From the NCBI RefSeq assembly GCF_002157855.1, contig NZ_CP020880.1:1364001-1428000 (forward strand): a DNA stretch of 64,000 nucleotides, written 5' to 3'. This stretch comes from Sutcliffiella horikoshii (GTDB taxonomy: Bacteria > Bacillota > Bacilli > Bacillales > Bacillaceae_I). The notes under the pieces are model-generated. The model was not told where the DNA came from, did no database searches, and saw nothing but the letters and a program-made list of their open reading frames with translations. Made by a program: the position numbers and the translations under genes. This document shows positions 46,024-52,167 of the stretch, in pieces. Position 1 is the stretch's first letter, and each line of letters begins with the position of its first letter.

Positions 46024-46377
46024 TTGCTTGAAAGCTGGTTTTGGTTTCTCCTGCTTGGACTTGCCAGTTTCCGTTTAACCAGGCTGATTGTGTTGGATAA
46101 AATTGCAGGGTTTATTCGAAAGCCATTTGTGGAAGAAATCGAAGAGAAGAATGAGAAGGGTGAAATAGAGGAATATATCATCATTAAAGGAAAAGGACTA
46201 AGACGCTGGATTGGAGAACTGCTCAGCTGCTATTGGTGTACCGGAGTTTGGGTGACAACGGGCTTGTTTCTATTAATGACGTTTTATCCATTTATAGGAG
46301 AGCCTGTGCTGATAATTTTTGGTGCTGCAGGTGTTGCGGGGATTCTAGAAAGCATCGTGGCAAGAATTATTGATTAA
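46024..46377 (+). CDS. yjcA: DUF1360 membrane protein YjcA
   Basis: A 117-aa protein with an N-terminal span (SWFWFLLLGLASFRLTRLIV), a charged loop (residues ~35-65), and ELLSCYWCTGVWVTTGLFLLM carrying the DUF1360 CxWC motif. A final hydrophobic segment follows. In B. subtilis yjcA is a sporulation gene between the cot genes and yjcZ, the same place as here. The TTG start at 46024 is 7 bases after AAAGGGGG; the ATG at 46006 has no ribosome site. Confidence 0.88.
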   Translation: MLESWFWFLLLGLASFRLTRLIVLDKIAGFIRKPFVEEIEEKNEKGEIEEYIIIKGKGLRRWIGELLSCYWCTGVWVTTGLFLLMTFYPFIGEPVLIIFGAAGVAGILESIVARIID

Positions 46378-46381
46378 ATGT

Positions 46382-46405
46382 GGCTCTCCTTAGGGAGGGC
46401 CTTTT
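46382..46405 (+). terminator. Terminator after yjcA
   Basis: GGCTCTCC-ttag-GGAGGGCC followed by TTTT. Confidence 0.8.
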
Positions 46406-46487
46406 AAAGTGGAGTTTTCTATACATAATTTCGAAGGGAGATATAAATATTAAGAGATAGAGTAATAATGCGAAATGAGGTGATGTA

Positions 46488-46940
46488 ATGAAAGTGGCGG
46501 CGTTTGTAGTGATGTTGGTGTTGTCTGTGAGTGTGTTAGGTGCGTGCGGGCAAGGTGAGGTGAAAGAGAGAGTCGAGGACACTATCATGAGGACCTCTAA
46601 TGAGCAAAAAGAGAAGTCTGATAAGGAACAACTTGCAGAGAAGATTGCTAAAGATTTCATAGAGGTAAAAGGTGCTATTGCATATGATACCGAAGACGAA
46701 TTGGTGGTTGCCTTTCATGTGACACAGTATCAGAAGTTTTTTACAGAGAAGATTGAAAAAAAGGTAAAAAAAGCATTGGAAAAGGAGTTTCCAGATGAAA
46801 ATGTGGTCGTATCCCATGATCTAAAAATTCGTCTTGAAATTGAAAGGCTTAGAAGAGATGTGGAGCAGCAGGACATTTCTGAAAAAGAGTTGGAGAAGCG
46901 GATTGAGAAAATGAAGACACTACGAGAAGAAAAAGCATAG
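46488..46940 (+). CDS. YhcN/YlaJ-family sporulation lipoprotein
   Basis: A 150-aa lipoprotein (signal ending VSVLGAC, Cys at residue 20) of the YhcN/YlaJ sporulation type. DELVVAFHVTQYQKFFTEKIEKKV is the core, and a C-terminal coiled-coil helix is rich in Lys/Glu. It starts at ATG 46488 after GAGGTGATG. It heads the accessory spoVA operon, 13 bases before spoVAC. A YhcN-type protein in this slot is characteristic of spoVA2mob-like operons. Confidence 0.85.
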   Translation: MKVAAFVVMLVLSVSVLGACGQGEVKERVEDTIMRTSNEQKEKSDKEQLAEKIAKDFIEVKGAIAYDTEDELVVAFHVTQYQKFFTEKIEKKVKKALEKEFPDENVVVSHDLKIRLEIERLRRDVEQQDISEKELEKRIEKMKTLREEKA

Positions 46941-46953
46941 GAGGTGCCATCGA

Positions 46954-47430
46954 GTGAGCAAGAAGGATAAGCAACTAACACCTGAACAGAAAGCCTATCA
47001 GAAGTTGGAACAGAAGATCGAGTTGAAGCGACCGGTTTGGAAAAATTGCATCATTGCCTTTTTGGTGGGTGGCCTCTTTTGTATTGTGGGACAGGCCATA
47101 CAACTGATGTACATATATCTCTTTAATTTTACCGAAGTGACGGCTGGGAATCCAACTGTAGCGACCATGATATTTATTGCCATGTTGCTGACAGGATTCG
47201 GTGTGTATGATAGGATTGCACAGTTTGCCGGAGCGGGAAGTGCGGTGCCTGTAACAGGGTTCGGAAACGCCGTTATTTCGGCATGTATTGAACATAAGAC
47301 AGAGGGTTACGTGCTTGGAGTAGGATCTAATATGTTTAAGCTTGCGGGATCGGTTATTTTGTTCGGCGTATTCTCAGCCTTTGTGGTTGCACTGGTGAAG
47401 ACCATCGTGGTCTCGATAGGAGGGTTCTGA
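46954..47430 (+). CDS. spoVAC: Stage V sporulation protein AC (accessory copy)
   Basis: A 158-aa inner forespore membrane protein of the SpoVA channel that moves dipicolinic acid. Membrane segments are NCIIAFLVGGLFCIVGQAIQ, TMIFIAMLLTGFGVYD and a C-terminal span, with the conserved AGAGSAVPVTGFGNAVISACIEHKTEG. GTG start at 46954 after AGGAGGT. Its stop overlaps the spoVAD start (TGATG). Confidence 0.93.
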   Translation: MSKKDKQLTPEQKAYQKLEQKIELKRPVWKNCIIAFLVGGLFCIVGQAIQLMYIYLFNFTEVTAGNPTVATMIFIAMLLTGFGVYDRIAQFAGAGSAVPVTGFGNAVISACIEHKTEGYVLGVGSNMFKLAGSVILFGVFSAFVVALVKTIVVSIGGF

Positions 47431-48449
47431 TGCTACAGGGAAAACAATCATGGGTATTTGCCAATAAGCCTGTTATCACCTCAAGTGCTACCATAGGTGG
47501 TCCATTTGAGGCGAATGGCTTGCTTGCGAATGATTTTGATATGCTGCATAAGGATTTGTGGCTGGAACAGGATAGTTATGAGAAAGCGCATCGTGTGTTG
47601 CTGGAGCAAGCGTGTGAGACTGCGCTGAATAAAGCGGGGTTGTCATTGCCTGATGTGCAGTTTCTACTGGCAGGCGATTTAATCAATCAGATGACGCCAT
47701 CCAATTTTGCGGCTGAGGCTTTGGAAGTCCCGTATCTTGGCGTGTTCGGGGCGTGCTCGACTTCTATGGAAGGATTGGCGCTAGCTAGTTTTCTTGTGAA
47801 CTATGGTGGTGCAAAATACTGTTTAACAGGTGCCTCAAGCCATAATGCGGCTGTAGAGAAGCAGTTCCGTTATCCAACGGAATATGGCGGTCAAAAGCCT
47901 CCGACGGCTCAGTGGACCGTTACGGGTGCTGGTGTGGGGCTTGTAAGTAGTGGTGGAGTAGGGCCTCAAGTTACCTCTGCTACCATTGGAAAAGTGATAA
48001 ATATGGGGCTGTCGGATCCATTTAATATGGGAGGTGCAATGGCACCTGCTGCGGTGGATACGATTGAAGCGCATTTTAATGATACTGGCAGGGATCCATC
48101 TTATTATGATCTGATTGCAACAGGGGATCTTGGTGAGATTGGTCGTGAGGTATCACTTGAGCTGTTGAGGGAGAAAGGATTGCAGATTACTGACGAGCAG
48201 TATCAGGATTGCGGTTTGATGATTTATGATAAGAGCCAGCCGGTACTTGCCGGGGGAAGTGGAGCCGGATGTTCGGCTGTGGTTTTATATGGACATTTAT
48301 TGAATGAGATGAAAAAAGGGACATATAAACGGATTTTGCTTGTTGCTACTGGCGCATTGTTATCTCCGGTTTCCTTTCAACAGAAGGAATCTATCCCATG
48401 TATTGCTCATGCAGTGTCCATTGAGATGGGGATGGGAGGTGTCAGCTGA
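47430..48449 (+). CDS. spoVAD: Stage V sporulation protein AD (accessory copy)
   Basis: A 339-aa thiolase-like protein that binds dipicolinic acid for the SpoVA channel. Landmarks are the N-terminal GKQSWVFANKPVITSSATIGGPFEANG, VFGACSTSMEGLALA and GMGGVS at the C-terminus, with no catalytic function expected. It is joined to its neighbours by 1-base stop/start overlaps, showing strict co-translation with spoVAC and spoVAEb. Confidence 0.94.
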   Translation: MLQGKQSWVFANKPVITSSATIGGPFEANGLLANDFDMLHKDLWLEQDSYEKAHRVLLEQACETALNKAGLSLPDVQFLLAGDLINQMTPSNFAAEALEVPYLGVFGACSTSMEGLALASFLVNYGGAKYCLTGASSHNAAVEKQFRYPTEYGGQKPPTAQWTVTGAGVGLVSSGGVGPQVTSATIGKVINMGLSDPFNMGGAMAPAAVDTIEAHFNDTGRDPSYYDLIATGDLGEIGREVSLELLREKGLQITDEQYQDCGLMIYDKSQPVLAGGSGAGCSAVVLYGHLLNEMKKGTYKRILLVATGALLSPVSFQQKESIPCIAHAVSIEMGMGGVS

Positions 48450-48805
48450 TGTTATTATCGTTCTTTTGGGCGTTTGTTGTTGGAGGGCTTATTTGTGTGA
48501 TCGGGCAAATTATGTTCGACGTGTTCAAGCTAACTCCCGCACATACGTTGAGTACGTTGGTGGTTGCAGGAGCAGTATTGGATGGATTGGGATTGTATGA
48601 GCCGTTGATTGCCTTTGCGGGAGCAGGTGCAACGGTTCCCATTACAAGCTTTGGGAATTCTTTGGTGCATGGTGCTTTGGAAGAGGCTGAAAAACACGGG
48701 CTTGTTGGTGTGTTGACAGGAATGTTTGAAGTGACGAGTTCCGGTATTTCTGCAGCAATCGTGTTCGGTTTCATCGGAGCACTACTATTTAAACCGAAAG
48801 GATAA
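48449..48805 (+). CDS. spoVAEb: Stage V sporulation protein AEb (accessory copy)
   Basis: A 118-aa membrane protein with three to four spans (FFWAFVVGGLICVIGQIMFD, TLVVAGAVLDGLGLYEP) and GAGATVPITSFGNSLVHGALEEA, the counterpart of the SpoVAC motif. It completes the C-D-Eb trio found in accessory spoVA2 operons; SpoVAA, AB and F are not present here. Confidence 0.92.
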   Translation: MLLSFFWAFVVGGLICVIGQIMFDVFKLTPAHTLSTLVVAGAVLDGLGLYEPLIAFAGAGATVPITSFGNSLVHGALEEAEKHGLVGVLTGMFEVTSSGISAAIVFGFIGALLFKPKG

Positions 48806-48821
48806 GGGGGCCGCCTTTTAG

Positions 48822-48998
48822 ATGGATGAAAAAATGATGCTAACTTATAACCGGGCAAGTCTGAAGATGATTCGAAACAATCTTCATGTGTATGCAATGG
48901 AAGCATGTGATCCGGCGGCCCAAAACACCTACCACGAATCGATGATGAAAATTGACGACCTGCTTGCGAATATAGATTTGAAACTCAAGGAGATATAA
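48822..48998 (+). CDS. DUF1657 small protein
   Basis: A 58-aa helical protein (MDEKMMLTYNRASLKMIRNN, then LHVYAMEACDPAAQNTY, ending DLKLKEI) with the features of DUF1657. The ATG at 48822 is 11 bases after AAGGGGG. DUF1657 next to spoVAEb and a DUF421 gene is the hallmark layout of the spoVA2mob operon. Function unknown. Confidence 0.85.
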   Translation: MDEKMMLTYNRASLKMIRNNLHVYAMEACDPAAQNTYHESMMKIDDLLANIDLKLKEI

Positions 48999-49027
48999 TT
49001 AGTATACGTTTTGGAAGGTAGGTTTTT

Positions 49028-49891
49028 GTGGTGCCACAGTGGATAGAGGTTGCCGTTAGGTCATTTGCAATTATTATTGGGTTGTTTTTGATTACCAAAC
49101 TCCTAGGAAAAAAGCAGCTTTCAAAGCTGTCTTTTTTTGAGTATATCGTTGGCATCACGGTGGGGGACATTGCAGGGACATTGTCGATGGACCGGGAACT
49201 GGATTTGAAGAACGGTGTGACAAGCATTTTGATTTGGTCCCTGTTCCCGCTGGTGACCTCTCAGATTTCTCTTCATAATAAAAAGTTCCGAGATTTTGTG
49301 GAAGGTAACTCAACCGTGTTTGTACGAGAGGGGAAAATTCTGGAAGATAACTTGAAGAAAGAAAAGTACACAATAGATGAATTCCTTGAGCAATTGCGTA
49401 AGAAAGATATATTTTCAGTAGAAGATATTGAGTTCGCTACGCTTGAATCAAATGGTGAGTTGAGTGCGCTTTTGAAAAAGAACAAGCAGCCTGCCACTTA
49501 CGGAGATCTCTATCCGGACACGCCAGATCAAAAAGAACCTCAAACAGTAATTATGGATGGGGAAATCTTAGATGAGCCGCTTGCTCAGATAGGATTAAAC
49601 CGGGCCTGGCTGGAAGCGGAACTCGAAAAACGAAATGTCCTTTTGGGAAATGTGTTTCTCGCTCAAGTAAATGTCTGGGGAGAAATAAGTGTGGATTTAT
49701 ATAATGATCATATTAAAGCTGCGCCGTTGAAAGAAAAGATGCTGACTTTCGTGACACTTGAAAAATGTTCTTCAGACTTTTCGTTCCTTAGTGTAACCGC
49801 GAGTTCTGGTGGAAACCGCGCCTTTTATCAGAGTGCTATGTCTAGTTTGGAAGAGCTAAGCGGGAAGCTGCGCCCATTATTAAAGGGTTAA
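49028..49891 (+). CDS. DUF421/YetF-family membrane protein of the spoVA2-like operon
   Basis: A 287-aa protein with three N-terminal membrane spans (VAVRSFAIIIGLFLITKLLG, FEYIVGITVGDIAGTLSM, SILIWSLFPLVT) and a cytoplasmic region of two small domains (FVREGKILEDNLKKEKYTID, VIMDGEILDEPLAQIGL). GTG start at 49028 after GGAAGGTAGG. This YetF-like protein is the component reported as important for the heat-resistance effect of spoVA2mob operons. It is 29 bases after the DUF1657 gene. Confidence 0.87.
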   Translation: MVPQWIEVAVRSFAIIIGLFLITKLLGKKQLSKLSFFEYIVGITVGDIAGTLSMDRELDLKNGVTSILIWSLFPLVTSQISLHNKKFRDFVEGNSTVFVREGKILEDNLKKEKYTIDEFLEQLRKKDIFSVEDIEFATLESNGELSALLKKNKQPATYGDLYPDTPDQKEPQTVIMDGEILDEPLAQIGLNRAWLEAELEKRNVLLGNVFLAQVNVWGEISVDLYNDHIKAAPLKEKMLTFVTLEKCSSDFSFLSVTASSGGNRAFYQSAMSSLEELSGKLRPLLKG

Positions 49892-49938
49892 GCTACCGGC
49901 TTTTTTTTCGTTCATATAATAACTTGAGGTGAAGCATT

Positions 49939-50178
49939 ATGAGCGAATTTGATTTTGGAGATGAGCATTTAAAGTTTCTTTTTGAGCGGTGGAAGGTGGA
50001 TGAGGGAATTGCCGAGACTGGAAAACAGGCGAAAATAAATATTCAATCCGCAGATGAGGGTTTCATGCACGTGCAGCATCTAGAAGCTCGGATGAAAAAA
50101 TACATTGGGAACCTGGAACGGTGGATGGAGGGGAAAGCAAGTACGGTTCGTCCGGATTTTGAGGATGACGATGAGTGA
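49939..50178 (+). CDS. Conserved small protein of unknown function
   Basis: A 79-aa soluble, charged, mostly helical protein (FLFERWKVDEGIAETGKQAK, ARMKKYIGNLERWMEG) with an acidic end FEDDDE. ATG with TTGAGGTGAAG upstream. It is 47 bases after the DUF421 gene and may be co-transcribed. No family was recognised. Confidence 0.65.
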   Translation: MSEFDFGDEHLKFLFERWKVDEGIAETGKQAKINIQSADEGFMHVQHLEARMKKYIGNLERWMEGKASTVRPDFEDDDE

Positions 50179-50242
50179 ATTTTATTTTTGCGAAGTGGGA
50201 GAGTTAGAGGTCCCCTTCGTTTTTTGCTTTTTGGGGAAAATT

Positions 50243-50355
50243 GTAGAAGGTTTTCTTTTAGTGGTAGAAGGTGGCGTGTTTGTGGTAGAAGCTACAAGTT
50301 AATATGGTAGAAGGTGTGCCGGGAAATGTAGAAGGTCCCTTGGGAAATGTCCAAC
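50243..50355 (+). repeat. GTAGAAG array C, 5-6 boxes at 21 bp
   Basis: GTAGAAG starts at 50243, 50264, 50285, 50307 and 50328 (steps 21, 21, 22, 21). A degenerate GTCCAAC at 50349 continues the phase. Spacers differ. It fills the 337-base gap before yjcZ. Confidence 0.88.
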
Positions 50356-50456
50356 AGGGCAAAAGTGCATTAATCTCGATTTCGACTTGACTTCCAGATT
50401 CCCCCCTTCTCTAAAAAAATTCCGCAAAACCGCACATTGCCCGTAAAAGCGCCCAT

Positions 50457-50483
50457 ACCGTTTTGGTAAAAGTACATATAGTA
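50457..50483 (+). promoter_or_regulatory. Sigma-K-type promoter of yjcZ
   Basis: AC (50457-50458), 16 bp, CATATAGTA (50475-50483), exact match; 33 bases before the start codon. Confidence 0.78.
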
Positions 50484-50515
50484 ATAGGGAATCTTCATTA
50501 AGGAGGTGCGAGATT

Positions 50516-50656
50516 ATGGGTTACTATGGAGGCTATCCTTATGGTGTAGGTGGCGCTAACTACGGTTACGGTTGTGGCAACCAAGGCGGCACATTCGTGT
50601 TAATCGTTGTTCTATTCATTCTTTTGATCATCGTTGGTGCATCTAAATTCTATTAA
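50516..50656 (+). CDS. yjcZ: YjcZ-family spore peptide
   Basis: A 46-aa peptide. It has a Gly/Tyr-rich head (MGYYGGYPYGVGGANYGYGC) and a single C-terminal span (FVLIVVLFILLIIVGASKFY), the YjcZ/sporulation-class plan. AAGGAGG lies 9 bases before ATG 50516. It has an exact sigma-K promoter and the same place before spoVIF as in B. subtilis. Confidence 0.92.
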   Translation: MGYYGGYPYGVGGANYGYGCGNQGGTFVLIVVLFILLIIVGASKFY

Positions 50657-50806
50657 TAGTTAATTAGTAGGAATAAGGAAAGTGCGGGATTTGTCCCCGT
50701 GCTTTTCTGTTTCGTCCACCGCCACAGTAGTGAGTGATGAATTATTAGAGGCACACCGATAGGCTCTCTCACATATGATGTGATATATCCGAGAGGAGGA
50801 TGTTTG

Positions 50807-51067
50807 GTGGATAATAATATTTTTAAGGGCATTGAGAAGAAAACGGGCGTGAGCATGAAGGACGTATTTGAGCTTGCTAATTCTATGCAGAATGCGAATT
50901 TCAAAGACGAGCAGACTGTGCGTAATTTGGTGTCTCGTGTAGCGACGTTGGCGAATAAGAAGGTACCTAAGGAATTGGAAGATAAGATTGTTAATACATT
51001 GATTAATGGGAATAAGCCGGTTGATATGGGGACTATTTCTAAGATGTTGAATGAGAAGAAGAAGTAA
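50807..51067 (+). CDS. spoVIF: Sporulation protein SpoVIF
   Basis: An 86-aa protein needed for proper coat assembly and GerE-dependent gene expression. MDNNIFKGIEKKTGVSMKDV and the helical remainder (LVSRVATLANKKVPKELEDKIV) fit SpoVIF/YjcC in length and sequence. GTG start at 50807 with GAGAGGAGG 6-7 bases upstream. A near-consensus sigma-K promoter (AC, 17 bp, CATATGATG) lies just before it. Confidence 0.9.
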   Translation: MDNNIFKGIEKKTGVSMKDVFELANSMQNANFKDEQTVRNLVSRVATLANKKVPKELEDKIVNTLINGNKPVDMGTISKMLNEKKK

Positions 51068-51116
51068 GAAAACATCTGCCTTCCACGTTTGAAGTGGGTC
51101 GGGCAGATGTTTTTTT
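51068..51116 (+). terminator. Terminator after spoVIF
   Basis: AAAACATCTGCC / GGCAGATGTTTT stem followed by T run. Confidence 0.88.
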
Positions 51117-51134
51117 AGTGTTATCCGGATAACT

Positions 51135-51264
51135 CCCTGATAGCTTCCGTTCCGGGTGTTCGCTTTCCGTGGGCGGTCCGGAAGCCTCCTCGGCTGCGCC
51201 TGTGGGGTCTTCCTTGTCCCGTCCTCCCACAGGAGTCTCACCCCCTGCACTTCAGCTATCAGGG
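51135..51264 (-). repeat. Dispersed palindromic element, copy 4
   Basis: Ends CCCTGATAGCT / AGCTATCAGGG (11-bp perfect inverted repeat). Interior family words include GAAGCCTCCTCGG, GTGGGGTCTTC and GGAGTCTCACCCCCTGCA. Orientation as copy 3. Confidence 0.9.
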
Positions 51265-51295
51265 GGTGTACTTTCACACCTGCTAAGTACTAAAA

Positions 51296-51766
51296 TTACT
51301 CAATCGTCTCCAAGTCCCCCAACACAACATTGCGGTCGGCGTCTTTGTTGATTTGTGCGGAGGCTTCTTTTGCCAGGTTCAAATATTTTTCTTTTGCTGC
51401 TGCATCTCCGCTTATGCTGTATGCGCGGGCTAGGGCTTCGTATGCGAATGCGAGGTCAAAGTCCTTGATATCATGTTCTAGAACGATTTCTAGGTTTCTT
51501 TTAGCATGCACGAGGCAAGGTTCAGCTCGACGTAAAACGGCGTAAACTCTTGAAATTTGCCATTCGCCTCGGGAGAAGTTGACCGGTTCGCCGATTTTGC
51601 CCCAGTGGAAACGGGAGGCATGGGCTTTATGTATCATTTGAAAATCTTCTTCTGAAGTACGGTCCGTCTTTTCCATTAGATCCCATACTTCATTGAATAA
51701 GTTAATAGCGGTTTTTCTATGAAAAGTATATTGAAGATCTTGCTCTTCCTGTGTGACGTTGGCCAT
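51296..51766 (-). CDS. Conserved TPR-like protein of unknown function
   Basis: A 156-aa all-helical protein; LRRAEPCLVHAKRNLEIV and LAFAYEALARAYSISGDAAAKEKYLNLAKEA resemble tetratricopeptide helices. There is no signal or membrane span. ATG 51766 after AGAGGAG. Similar proteins are annotated only as hypothetical, as far as I can recall. It is monocistronic, between spoVIF and the sda-like gene. Confidence 0.72.
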   Translation of the reverse strand: MANVTQEEQDLQYTFHRKTAINLFNEVWDLMEKTDRTSEEDFQMIHKAHASRFHWGKIGEPVNFSRGEWQISRVYAVLRRAEPCLVHAKRNLEIVLEHDIKDFDLAFAYEALARAYSISGDAAAKEKYLNLAKEASAQINKDADRNVVLGDLETIE

Positions 51767-51842
51767 TGTACAACTCCTCTTTATTAATAATTATCTATAT
51801 ACTCTAAATAGTATCATTTTTATATTAAAAATTGGAGCATTA

Positions 51843-52004
51843 TTAGTACAAGCATCCTTCTTTTCGTTTAAGTAATTCAGTCTCCAGTAGTTGAATGAAA
51901 TCACCGTCCAGGTTTTCTGCCTTTGCGTTTTCATATGCAAACATGAGAGATTCATCGGACAGTTTTGTGATGGAACAGTTATAGTGAGAATCCAATGTTT
52001 TCAA
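51843..52004 (-). CDS. sda: Sda-type sporulation checkpoint protein
   Basis: A 53-aa protein. KLSDESLMFAYENAKAENL, followed by DGDFIQLLETELLKRK, aligns with B. subtilis Sda (KLSDELLIESYFKATEMNL...RDFIELIENEIKRR), the helical-hairpin inhibitor of KinA-type histidine kinases. It has an extra ~13-residue N-terminal lead. The TTG start at 52004 follows AAAGGGGAA. In B. subtilis sda lies elsewhere and is DnaA-controlled; no DnaA box was recognised here, so this may be a paralogue. Confidence 0.82.
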   Translation of the reverse strand: MKTLDSHYNCSITKLSDESLMFAYENAKAENLDGDFIQLLETELLKRKEGCLY

Positions 52005-52124
52005 AAGAATATTCCCCTTTCAACTCATCTATTAAGGGTACATACCCAGATAGGAGCAGATAAAACGTAATTTTTAACTATTCAAAAAATAATGCTTTTT
52101 CTGCTGGTTTTTGTTGACAAAACG

Positions 52125-52165
52125 AAAAAGCGCAATCCTGAAAATGAAGAAGGATTTGCGCTCTT
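52125..52165 (-). terminator. Terminator after yjcD
   Basis: AGCGCAAATCCT / AGGATTGCGCT stem with TTTTT on the minus strand. Confidence 0.85.
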
Positions 52166-52167
52166 TA

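Noticed and set aside
46488-49891. A transposon carrying the spoVA2-like operon
   Set aside because: No transposase, resolvase or terminal repeats are visible at either flank; the neighbours are the usual yjcA and yjcZ.
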